Shown here piece after piece: positions 37,001-43,383 of a stretch of DNA of 46,301 nucleotides. The notes under the pieces were generated by a model that searched no databases, was not told the DNA's origin, and worked only from the letters and a program-made list of their open reading frames with translations. The DNA lies in the NCBI GenBank assembly GCA_003963405.1, contig RXIY01000027.1, positions 1 through 46,301 of the forward strand, read 5' to 3'. Within the stretch, counting starts at the first letter, position 1; each line of letters begins with the position of its first letter. The position numbers and the translations under genes are program-made. Origin of the DNA: Hyphomicrobiales bacterium (GTDB lineage Bacteria > Pseudomonadota > Alphaproteobacteria > Rhizobiales > Beijerinckiaceae).

Positions 37001-38395
37001 AACGAAGCTCGTGCGCGGGCCGGTATGGCCGCCGCATTCATTGCCCTCGAAGACGAATTTGCGCGCGCCTTCCTCGAGAAAACTCTCGAGCAGGCCCGGC
37101 GAGGGCGCATGGAGATAACTCGTGACGCCGAGTGTTTCCAGCTCGCGCGCCTGGCTCGGCCGCCCGCCCCCGATGATGGCGAAGGGCGGCGCCGCGGCGG
37201 CGATCGCCTCGAGTTGCTCCCGCCGCAGCTCCAAAGGGGCGAAACCGAGAAGGCCGACGCCCCAGGGACGGTCCCCGAGCAGCTCACGCGTCTTCGTCAG
37301 CAAGGCCTCCGCCTGTGGCTTGCGAAGCACGCTCAGCGCCACGCAGGGCAAGGCGCCGGCCTCGGCGACGGATTGGGCGAAGCGCGCCACGTCGCTGACG
37401 CGCGTCATGGGGCCCTGAACGATCGAGAACGCGGTCCCGTGCATCTGCGCGAGGGGCGCGCCCGCCGCCAGCAGGGTCTGCGCCCCCGCGTCGTGGACCG
37501 CGTCCTCGATCGTCTCCCGCAGCGCCGCAAGTATGCGGCCGGCGGAGCCGTAGCGATTGGCCAAATACCCGGCGAAAGCGATCTCCTGGCCCATGGGAAC
37601 CAGCGGCGCGTCAGCCTGCGAGAGATGGCTGCGCAGCAGATCCTCGCACGCCTCGCCCTCCAGCGCCGCCGCCTCCAGCTCCCGAAGCCGGCGTCGCCCC
37701 GACCGCGCGAAAAAGCGGTAAGGCCCGCTTCGGGCGGCGAGGAGAAAGGTCTCGCTCCCATCGCAGTTCGCGAAAAGCTCTTTTTCGCGCGCGGCGAACG
37801 GACTTTCCTCCGTCAGCCACAATTGTTCGCGAAGAACGACGCCCGCCGCGCCGGCGAGGATGGCGGCCGGGGCGCTGCGCAAGCCGACGCCGCCCTGAAT
37901 CCAGTAGGGAATGTCGATCTTGCCTCGAAGCTCCTGAAGCAGGATAAAGCTCGAGCGAGGCCCGACGCGCCCGCCCGCTTCATGCCCTTTCATGAGGAGG
38001 CCGTCGCAACCGAGCGCCGCCGCCGCGCGCGCCGTTTCGAGACAGTAGGCCTCGATGAGAATCCTGCCTGACAGCTTGCGGAAACCGGCGAGAGTCCTTG
38101 CGGTAGACCCTCCCCGGAGATCCAGTCCCGCCAGGACGAGGACCGGCGCGGGTGAATGTAACGCCTCGGCGAGCGCGTCCGCATTCCGCGACTCGAGAGA
38201 CTGCGTGTCCCAGCGAACGCCCCACTCGCCCCGTTTGCCGGCAAGGGAGGCGAGCCTGCGGATCTCGGACGCCACGCCCGCCGCCGCATCCCGCAGGCCG
38301 AGATCAAGAACGCCGCATTCCCCCGCCCTGCAGCCCGCTATTGCAATCCCGGCGTCCAGACGATGCTCGGGTGTCAACGCAATATTGAATTTCAT
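31028..38395 (-). CDS. PUFA-synthase-like type I PKS: NMO-NMO-KS-AT-ACP-KR
   Basis: 2455 residues, starting MKFNIALTPEHRLDAGIAIA. Order: a first FMN-binding nitronate monooxygenase-like barrel (about 1-290, motif GHEAGGRVGPRSSF at 136-149), a second PfaD-like one (about 300-660, GNECGGHTGPRTSF at 452-465), KS (about 675-1100; Cys878 in DAACASSL, His1013 in HGTGT, His1053 in IGHAK), AT (about 1260-1600; Ser1352 in GHSYGEY), a Pro/Ala linker with a coiled coil (QREQQETLRRFLDLQSRLLE), one ACP (Ser1834 in LGIDSIKR, the PUFA type) and KR (about 1900-2430; VLVTGGARGVT near 2157). With the DH-PPTase next door it has all functions for a reductive iterative chain. PfaB and PfaC equivalents, and a chain-length-factor KS, are missing. 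Product unknown. Confidence 0.92.
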   Translation of the reverse strand: MKFNIALTPEHRLDAGIAIAGCRAGECGVLDLGLRDAAAGVASEIRRLASLAGKRGEWGVRWDTQSLESRNADALAEALHSPAPVLVLAGLDLRGGSTARTLAGFRKLSGRILIEAYCLETARAAAALGCDGLLMKGHEAGGRVGPRSSFILLQELRGKIDIPYWIQGGVGLRSAPAAILAGAAGVVLREQLWLTEESPFAAREKELFANCDGSETFLLAARSGPYRFFARSGRRRLRELEAAALEGEACEDLLRSHLSQADAPLVPMGQEIAFAGYLANRYGSAGRILAALRETIEDAVHDAGAQTLLAAGAPLAQMHGTAFSIVQGPMTRVSDVARFAQSVAEAGALPCVALSVLRKPQAEALLTKTRELLGDRPWGVGLLGFAPLELRREQLEAIAAAAPPFAIIGGGRPSQARELETLGVTSYLHAPSPGLLESFLEEGARKFVFEGNECGGHTGPRTSFVLWELAIETLLSAKADPSSIAILFAGGVHDALSAAMVAVMAAPLAARGAKIGVVMGTAYLFTEEIVRTGALAQAFQEEAVACRTTELLQSGLGFYTRCAHTPFCDEFNRVRRELMMQGASREEMIRRLELLNIGRLRIASKGVARAASGEGYVTVDSDTQRREGLFMLGDAAILKTRPTTIAALHRDVSENSMALLAAFAQAPRPRTRGKSDADGDIAIVGMACLLPGAAGVGAYWRNILRRVDAMREVDPARWEAETFYDPRRAVADKVCSKWGGFLDDTPFDPTRYGIPPASLRSIEPMQLLALEVTRRAIEDAGLDRRPFPRERTSAIFGAGGLHDMGIAYVFRTELERYLQRVPGLAEETRREIVDRLRTHELPDWTEDSFPGFLGNVVAGRVANRFDLGGMNFTVDAACASSLAALEIGVRHLRDGDADMAVVGAIDGTNNSVSFMAFAQTHALSPGGRCRPFDDGADGIAIGEGVAVLVLKRLADAERDGDRIRAVIKGIGGSSDGRNKSLTAPHPQGQVAALRRAYRDAAVDPATVELIEAHGTGTAAGDKSEIESLCLAFADDAIARQGCAIGSVKSMIGHAKVVAGLAGVIKSVLALDHKTLPPTLGVETPNRRVDFARTPFYINSETRPWLSSPDHPRRCGVSAFGFGGANFHVVLEEYAGGYRPGDRADLGPRDAELFVFRGRSPADVAEAVAGLERLIAGCAEFDVAALAYAQALARPEASGGAVEDGCRLALLAASPADLSAKLALARDMLAEGRARKHPGGIYIGDGAAAPGSVCFLFPGQGSQRLNMLRDLVVGMPRLHAVFERADALLGDLPQKLSRHIYPIACFSEEARKAQADALDATRIAQPALGAVELAALEALRGFGLTPDFVAGHSYGEYVALCAAGVIGPDELIRLSDLRGRVTAEAGARSPGTMAAVNAGAARVEALLRERGLAVSVANHNAPDQTLIAGAPEAIDAAAPVLREQGLRVARLPIGTAFHSPAMERARVALGKRLEKFSFQPPKIPVFSNATAKPYPETEAEIRALLAQHIREPVRFVDEIENLYEAGARIFVEVGPGQVLSGLVKRILAEKPHAALAIDAPARPGWLQLAHLLAEAAALGCPVDLRAWFEGRGLVASTPERVIEQARAEAEPGPMVWRVNGGRAAPWREAAAMTPANRAEAAPRPAKTSVRAKNEDISQVDDKPSQVDDKPRQPFAGSSQVDQVQQNIAQFIELQREQQETLRRFLDLQSRLLEASGAGAAAVGEAPGLPTLGVPPAPILPRLIPTAPGGEPAAGPSHDASPAKAATPEAMAGTMPPAQPAIAAQRVKDKTEPGAGWATTEQFRADLLRAVSVRTGYPEDMLDPAADMEADLGIDSIKRIEVFSELKDRYDFMAGRDEETVFDELAGLKTLDAIVAWYDGMTSGAPAAEGKAVDPVSLPPSLPEAPPLAPASPSASVDRYVLRAAAAEPLPAGRPPRAMDAPVLLLGPATPVSEALIEALTNDGQQVCRAAPGVETRALGDGRFEVDFSSQASVEELRRLIAVEGVEPTGALISLLGLSSAPDSAARETFLAAKIFEPDLRKAAVAGEAWLVTATALDGRFGLGGGADFAPEAAGAHGVAKSIGREWPGVSVKCLDFDPALSAQAVATAFLAEWRAREDDASLEVGVTPAGRWRLELDRDSRLKPEASELDLDEESVVLVTGGARGVTARVALALAERRRPRLVIVGASAEPAEESDETRGVEDHETLRKTLIRELGKKASGRPKPAQVERALARLLKDREIRSNLSAMRACGAEVEYHALDVRDAEAFGRLLDGLYARWGRIDGVIHGAGVIHDRPTREKSLDSFDAVYETKVSPALALSRKLRPEFLRFIAFFSSVAGRFGNAAQSDYAAANEVLNKLADRLSQEWLHVRVVSINWGPWEGGMANAQILRLMARQDIEPIPLEVGARLCLAELARRPGEAEVVIAATLEKIAAARVRKSATPSENRETAPLDATV
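33389..33430. repeat. 21-bp tandem duplication inside the synthase linker
   Basis: Two perfect 21-bp copies (33389-33409 and 33410-33430) encode SQVDDKP twice on the minus strand, in the linker between AT and the coiled coil. The unit is in frame, so it only lengthens the linker. A similar hydrophilic D-D-K/V-D-K tail is seen in the GT4 protein at 14075-14120. Confidence 0.8.
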
Positions 38396-38794
38396 TCACG
38401 GCCCTCGTCCGCTCGACCCTTCCATATGCGTTTCGCGCAAAAGGCGCAGAACCAAGCGGCGTTCCAATTGGCGCTTTTTCTCAAGTCCAGAGGATAACTG
38501 TCTTACCGGCTCGCGCAGGCCGAAGACAATGCTACCCCTTCTCTGTGGAAAAGCCCATCAGCAACCGGGCGTCTACGCCCACGCTCACGCTTGTCCGTTG
38601 CAACCATGATTGTCTCATTTTCTCATGAGCTTATCCCCGGTCAGAGTTGTCCCGTCCTTCGGCGCCGGCGTCTCCTTGCTTTAAAATGTCGCAGACGAAA
38701 GCTTATGCATGAACGGCAAAAGCGAGGGCGCTTTGCGCCGCCGGGCGAAAGGGGGCTAGAAAGAGTCTCGGCGCCCCGAGGGAGGTCTTTCTGC
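38396..38794. promoter_or_regulatory. Divergent control region of the synthase and transporter operons
   Basis: 399 bp with no gene I can support, between the synthase start (38395) and the MlaC-like start (38795). It must hold both promoters. A small dyad CTCAT (38614-38618) with ATGAG (38625-38629) and an AT-rich TTTAAAAT element around 38680-38687 are the only signals seen. A GGAGG ribosome site at about 38780 serves the MlaC-like GTG start. The shared region makes joint control plausible. Confidence 0.5.
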
Positions 38795-39382
38795 GTGGTT
38801 CATCGTCTGCTTCCGCTGTGGATCGCCGCGACGCTGACGGCTGGCGCTTTGCCCGGCTACGCCGCGGCCGAGGGCGGCGTGGCGGCGCTGGACCCGGCGG
38901 TGAAAGCCATCGTCGCGACGATCGTGGGGCAGACCGCCGAACTGGCCGGCAAGCCGGCTGCGGCCGCCGAAAGCGCTTGCGCCCGCCAGTCGGCGTCGCT
39001 CATCGACATCGACGCGGTGGCGAAGGTCGGCGCGGAAAGGATATGGAACAGCCTCTCTCCCGCCCGGCGCGAGGCCTATCGCAGCGCCGCGATGCGCTGG
39101 ATCGTGCGCAAATGCGTCCAGCAGAACCAGGACAACAAGGGCGAGGCGCCGAAGGTCGTCGGCCTGCGCAAGGGAGAAGCGGGAGACCAGCTGCTCGCGA
39201 CGCAGACGCAGGATCCGCCGCATTTCGCGATCTGGCGGCTGCGGGGCGCCAAACGGCTGCGCATCGCAGACGTGATTCTCGACGGCGTGAGCATGTCCCT
39301 CACGCTCAGGGACCAGACAAACGCGTTGCTCGACCAGACGAACAATGACATCGACGCGACGACGAAGGCGATCGCGCGCTAG
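38795..39382 (+). CDS. MlaC-like periplasmic lipid carrier
   Basis: 195 residues from the GTG at 38795 behind GGAGG; the frame upstream is not credible. Signal peptide VVHRLLPLWIAATLTAGALP ending near GYAAAEGG. The rest has the MlaC/Ttg2D pattern: a helical half (DIDAVAKVGAERIWNSLSPA, then RREAYRSAAMRWIVRK) and a sheet half ending IADVILDGVSMSLTLRDQTN, in which the DV-x-x-DGVS motif is typical. MlaC proteins carry a phospholipid across the periplasm between an MCE complex and an outer-membrane partner. It is the first gene of the operon that encodes an ATPase, permease and MCE protein. Confidence 0.75.
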   Translation: MVHRLLPLWIAATLTAGALPGYAAAEGGVAALDPAVKAIVATIVGQTAELAGKPAAAAESACARQSASLIDIDAVAKVGAERIWNSLSPARREAYRSAAMRWIVRKCVQQNQDNKGEAPKVVGLRKGEAGDQLLATQTQDPPHFAIWRLRGAKRLRIADVILDGVSMSLTLRDQTNALLDQTNNDIDATTKAIAR

Positions 39383-39412
39383 CGGCCACGAGGCGGGGGG
39401 GCAGGTTCCATC

Positions 39413-40147
39413 ATGACGAGTGACGCGCCGCTGATGCGCGCCGAAAATGTCTCCCGCATCTTTCCGGACGGGGCCGTGGTCGCCCTGCGCGACGTGAACC
39501 TTTCCATATACGCAGGCGAATGCATCGCGATCCTGGGGCGGAGCGGCAGCGGCAAGAGCAGCCTGATTCATATCCTCGGCGGCTGCGACACGCCCTCGTC
39601 GGGGACGATCTATTGGCGGGAGCAGCCGGTCCGCGACCAGGAAGGATGGAGGCGTCTGCGGGGCCGGCAGATCGGCATCATCTTTCAGGAATTCCTGCTC
39701 CTGCCGGCTCTGACGGCGCATGAGAACGTCGAAATGGCGCTGATGGGAAAAGGGCTGTCGGCCAGAGAAAGACGCGCCCGATCGGCGGCGCTGCTCGAAA
39801 GAGTGGGCCTCGGCGCGCGGTTCGATCATCTGCCCTCGAGCCTTTCGGGCGGCGAACGCCAGCGCGTGGCGATCGCCCGAAGCATTGCGAACGACCCGCA
39901 ACTGCTGCTCGCGGACGAACCGACGGGCAATCTCGACAGCGCCAATTCGGAAGCCATCGTCGATCTCCTGCTCGAAATCCAGCGAACGCACGGAACAGCC
40001 CTCGCCATCGTGACACATGACGAAACCATAGCGGCGCGATGCCCGAGGCGCATTCTCCTGAAGGACGGCGCGATCGTCGAGGACATGCAAATCGCCGGCG
40101 CTCCTTGCGCGGCGCCGTCGACCCAGCCGGAGGAACAGCTGTCTTGA
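39413..40147 (+). CDS. ABC transporter ATPase (LolD/MacB type)
   Basis: 244 residues. Walker A GRSGSGKSSLI, Q-loop FQEFLLLPALTAHENV, signature LSGGERQRVAIARSIA, Walker B LLLADEPTGNLD and H-loop VTHD. The length and the TGNLDS motif place it in the LolD/MacB/FtsE group that works with FtsX-type permeases. MlaF-type ATPases of MCE systems are usually a different branch. The stop overlaps the next start (TTGA), so the two are translationally coupled. The end (EDMQIAGAPCAAPS) is a short tail. Confidence 0.93.
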   Translation: MTSDAPLMRAENVSRIFPDGAVVALRDVNLSIYAGECIAILGRSGSGKSSLIHILGGCDTPSSGTIYWREQPVRDQEGWRRLRGRQIGIIFQEFLLLPALTAHENVEMALMGKGLSARERRARSAALLERVGLGARFDHLPSSLSGGERQRVAIARSIANDPQLLLADEPTGNLDSANSEAIVDLLLEIQRTHGTALAIVTHDETIAARCPRRILLKDGAIVEDMQIAGAPCAAPSTQPEEQLS

Positions 40148-41262
40148 ACCTTCTGACGCTCGCCCTGCGGAACCTGCAACGCCGGTTTGCGCGCACCGCA
40201 ATCGTGTCGCTCAGCGTCGGTCTGGCCGTCGCCTCGTCTCTCAGTCTGGTCGCCCTCGCGGACAGCATCGAGCAGGGCGCCGGCGAGGGCGTCGAGGAGC
40301 GCGGCGCCGACCTCGTCGTTCTCTCGAGAAGCGCCTCCGACCTTTTCGAGAGCTCCATTGCGGAGAGCTACAGGCCGGCGCTCGCGGCCATCAAGGACGT
40401 CGTCGCGGCCGATGGCGAAATCATCATGTTCGCGCCCATCGACAACAAGCGGCAGAGGCTGGTGATGGGGTCGCCGGAAGACAGCGTCTTCTGGAAGAAA
40501 ATGCCGATCGCGCAGGGCCGCCGCCCCCTTCCCGGCGAAACCGGCGCCGCCGTTCTCGGGCAGGATGCGGCGGCCGCCCTGAACAAGAAAGTCGGAGACC
40601 GGCTCACCATTCTCGACGAGCCTTTCACCGTCGTCGGCGTCTCAAATTACCAGTCGGCGCTGAACCGCTCGCTGATTTACACGGTTCTTTCGAAGCTCCA
40701 GACCGTGTCCTTTCGCAACAAGAGCGTCACCATGTTCCATATCAAGCTGGCGCCGGCCGTGACGCCGCAGCGCGTGGCGGCGATAAGGGCGCAGATCGCC
40801 CGGCTCGGCCCCCTTTCGGCCGCTCCGACCGACGAGCTTTTGCAACGCGATCGAAATCTCGCGGTCCTGAAGGCCGTCGCCAAAGCCATATCGATCATCG
40901 CGCTTACGCTCGGCGCCCTCAGCGTCCTCAATGCGCTGCTCATGGCGATCCAGGAACGGACGCGCGAAATCGGGATCATGATGGCGATCGGCTGGTCGCG
41001 CTGGCGGACGATGGCGTCCATCGTTCTGGAGGGGCTCGTCATCGGATTGGCCGGGTGTCTCATCGGCGTTCCCGCATCCTTCGCCATCTCCCATTCGTTC
41101 AAATACCTCCCGACGGTCGGCGAGATACTGGCGTTTCGCCCCTCGCTTGCCATCATCCTGCCGATCCTGTTCGCCGCCGTCGGCCTCTGCGGGCTGGGCG
41201 CCCTCTATCCCGCCTGGCGCGCTGCTTCCATGCGTCCGGCGGACGCCCTCCGTCGGGTCTGA
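40144..41262 (+). CDS. FtsX/MacB-type ABC permease
   Basis: 372 residues from a TTG at 40144 that overlaps the ATPase stop by 4 bp. Helix 1 (about 18-40, VSLSVGLAVASSLSLVALAD), a periplasmic MacB-like domain (about 45-235), and three C-terminal helices (about 250-365) with the FtsX signature QERTREIGIMMAIGWSRWR, the motif that contacts the ATPase. The four-helix topology is of type VII ABC systems (MacB, LolCDE, FtsEX, DevC), which push lipids or peptides from the inner membrane's outer leaflet. The next gene encodes an MCE protein, an unusual pairing. Confidence 0.92.
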   Translation: MNLLTLALRNLQRRFARTAIVSLSVGLAVASSLSLVALADSIEQGAGEGVEERGADLVVLSRSASDLFESSIAESYRPALAAIKDVVAADGEIIMFAPIDNKRQRLVMGSPEDSVFWKKMPIAQGRRPLPGETGAAVLGQDAAAALNKKVGDRLTILDEPFTVVGVSNYQSALNRSLIYTVLSKLQTVSFRNKSVTMFHIKLAPAVTPQRVAAIRAQIARLGPLSAAPTDELLQRDRNLAVLKAVAKAISIIALTLGALSVLNALLMAIQERTREIGIMMAIGWSRWRTMASIVLEGLVIGLAGCLIGVPASFAISHSFKYLPTVGEILAFRPSLAIILPILFAAVGLCGLGALYPAWRAASMRPADALRRV

Positions 41263-41311
41263 TGAGATAAATCGCGGCGTCGAAACGCGCGTTGGAGCAA
41301 AAGAGGCGCAT

Positions 41312-42184
41312 ATGGAAATCCGGGCCAATTACCTGCTCGTTGGCGTTTTCGTCCTCGCCACGCTGGCGGCGGCGCTCCGCTTCGCCTTCTTCATCCTGGC
41401 GCCGGCATGGACGTCCAACGACGTTCTCTACGAGATGGACTTTTCGGGCCCCGCCGTGGGCCTCACGCTCGGCACGCCTGTCTATTTCAATGGACTGAAG
41501 GTCGGCGAGGTCACGAAGATTTCAATTCCGGCGGATTCTGCGAGCGCCGTCGTTCTTGCGAAAATCGACAAGGCGACGCCGGTCAGAACCGATACGACGG
41601 CGAGACTGAGACAGACAGAGCTGATGGGCTCCGCCTTCATCAGCCTCATCGGCGCCTCGGCCGATGCTCCGGATCTGACAGCCCTGCCGGGCCAGCGTTA
41701 TCCAAGGCTCCTCGTCGAGGATGCACGCCGGAACTATCCCGACCTCAGGGAGCTTTATGCTCATTTTTCGACGACCTACGGCCGGCTCACCGAGACGCTG
41801 AACGGCGTGCCGAGCTCTTTGAGCGCGCTGAAATGGAATCTCGGCCAGGTCGACGAGTCCCTGCAACCGCTGTTGCAGAAGCCCGGCGGCGGCGATGGGG
41901 CGCGACCCGCCACGATCAATTTCGAGAACCTGGCGACGGCGGTGGATCATCTCGACAGGCTCGTGGTCGCCGCGGACCAGTTCGTCAGAAGCCGCAAGCT
42001 CCAGAAGCTCACGGAGGTCTCGATCAAGCTGAACGACATGTCGTCGAGCGATTTGGAGAAGATGCAACGGCTCGCCGTCGAGCTGCGAGAAAAAATCAAT
42101 GGCTTCGATCAAAAGCTCCGAGCGCTCGGTTTGGCGCCCGCGGGCGCGGCCGGCGCTCAGTCCACGCTCCCCAATCACAAATAG
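41312..42184 (+). CDS. MCE/MlaD-family lipid-binding protein
   Basis: 290 residues from the ATG at 41312. A single N-terminal membrane helix (MEIRANYLLVGVFVLATLAA), then one MCE domain (about 38-125): MDFSGPAVGLTLGTPVYFNG, LKVGEVTKISI and TARLRQTELMGSAFISLIG, all standard MlaD motifs. The remainder (about 160-275) is a helical, coiled stretch. MCE proteins form hexameric rings that make hydrophobic channels for lipids. It is 49 bp after the FtsX-type permease and 50 bp before the patatin gene. No MlaE-type permease is present in the window. Confidence 0.9.
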   Translation: MEIRANYLLVGVFVLATLAAALRFAFFILAPAWTSNDVLYEMDFSGPAVGLTLGTPVYFNGLKVGEVTKISIPADSASAVVLAKIDKATPVRTDTTARLRQTELMGSAFISLIGASADAPDLTALPGQRYPRLLVEDARRNYPDLRELYAHFSTTYGRLTETLNGVPSSLSALKWNLGQVDESLQPLLQKPGGGDGARPATINFENLATAVDHLDRLVVAADQFVRSRKLQKLTEVSIKLNDMSSSDLEKMQRLAVELREKINGFDQKLRALGLAPAGAAGAQSTLPNHK

Positions 42185-42234
42185 ATTTCAAGAATGACGC
42201 ACCCGTTTCCACCTGCGAGGGACTCTCGACCGCC

Positions 42235-43383
42235 ATGGACGACACATATGCGCGCCCGCGTGACCGCCACCTCTTCAGCCCTGGGAGAAAGCGCATTCTC
42301 TCGCTCGACGGCGGCGGCGTGCGCGGCGCCGTCTCGATCGCCTTCCTGGAGCGAATCGAGCACGTGCTCGCCGACATCGAGGGGCGCGACGTGCGCCTTT
42401 GCGAATATTTCGACCTGATCGGCGGGACATCGACGGGCGCCATCATCGCGGCCGGATTGGCGACGGGATTTTCGGCCGGCGAAATTCATACCTTCTATGA
42501 GAGGCTGGCGCCGAAAGTATTCAGATCGTCGATGTTCCACCTGCCAGGGTGGCATGCGAATTTCGACGGCGCGGCGCTTCACGAGGAGCTCGACAGGACA
42601 TTCTCGGGCTGCACGCTCGGCTCCGAAAAGCTCAAGACCGGACTGTGCATGGTCCTCAAGCGGCTCGATACCGGAAGCTGCTGGATCGTCATGAACAATC
42701 CACGCTCGGTCTTTTGGGAGACGCCGCAGGACAATTCCTTCGTCGGCAACAGCTATCTTTCGCTGCCCGACGTGATCCGGGCGAGCACCGCCGCGCCCTA
42801 TTATTTCGATCCGCAGACGATCGAAATCGTCAAGGGCATGGAGCCCGGCCTTTTTCTGGACGGCGGCCTTACGCCGCACAACAATCCCTCGCTCGCGCTG
42901 TTCCTCACGGCGGTTCTTCCGCCCTATCGCCTAGAATGGAAGACCGGCGTCGACGATCTTTTCATCCTGTCCGTTGGAACCGGCTCCTACCGGCCCAAGC
43001 TCACCACGAGAGAAGCACAAAGAGCGCCCTCGCTGCTCCTCGCCATCAACGCGCTCGCCGCGCAAATCTCCGACAATCAGGAACTGACTTTGACGCTCAT
43101 GTCCTGGCTCGGGCAGTCGTCGCTTCCATGGCCGATCAACTCCGAACTCGGCGATCTGAAAGACGCGACGCCGCCTTTCGGAAAGCTCTTCCATTTTCAC
43201 CGCTGCGACATCAAGCTGGAACAGCAGTGGCTGACGCAGAATGTGGGCGTCACGCTGAGCGCCGACGATATTGTCAAATTGCGGCAGATGGAAAATCCCG
43301 ACAACATTCCTTCGCTCTACAGCTTCGGGAAGATCGCGGCCGAAAAACAAATAACGCACGAGTTGTTGGAGAGGGCGTTATGA
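42235..43383 (+). CDS. Patatin-like phospholipase
   Basis: 382 residues from the ATG at 42235. Oxyanion loop DGGGVRG (25-31), nucleophile elbow GTSTG with Ser66, and catalytic Asp209 in FLDGGLTPHNNP complete the Ser-Asp dyad. No signal peptide, so it works on the inner membrane from the cytoplasm. The type resembles bacterial patatins in signalling or conflict systems (CapV-like) as well as FabD/lysophospholipase relatives. Its stop overlaps the start of a SLOG-SLATT gene by 4 bp (ATGA), which indicates tight functional coupling; upstream is the MCE operon at 50 bp. Both contexts should be considered. Confidence 0.9.
   Translation: MDDTYARPRDRHLFSPGRKRILSLDGGGVRGAVSIAFLERIEHVLADIEGRDVRLCEYFDLIGGTSTGAIIAAGLATGFSAGEIHTFYERLAPKVFRSSMFHLPGWHANFDGAALHEELDRTFSGCTLGSEKLKTGLCMVLKRLDTGSCWIVMNNPRSVFWETPQDNSFVGNSYLSLPDVIRASTAAPYYFDPQTIEIVKGMEPGLFLDGGLTPHNNPSLALFLTAVLPPYRLEWKTGVDDLFILSVGTGSYRPKLTTREAQRAPSLLLAINALAAQISDNQELTLTLMSWLGQSSLPWPINSELGDLKDATPPFGKLFHFHRCDIKLEQQWLTQNVGVTLSADDIVKLRQMENPDNIPSLYSFGKIAAEKQITHELLERAL

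Noticed and set aside
33689-38071. A 1460-codon open frame on the plus strand opposite the synthase
   Set aside because: Composition is Arg/Gly/Asp-rich shadow sequence with no domain; the minus strand carries continuous KS, AT and NMO motifs.
38614-38629. Dyad CTCAT-N6-ATGAG as synthase operator
   Set aside because: Only 5-bp arms, expected by chance in 400 bp; listed only as part of the intergenic region.
38591-38794. N-terminal extension of the MlaC-like protein
   Set aside because: Arg/Cys-rich and not signal-like; a GTG at 38795 with GGAGG upstream starts a proper signal peptide.
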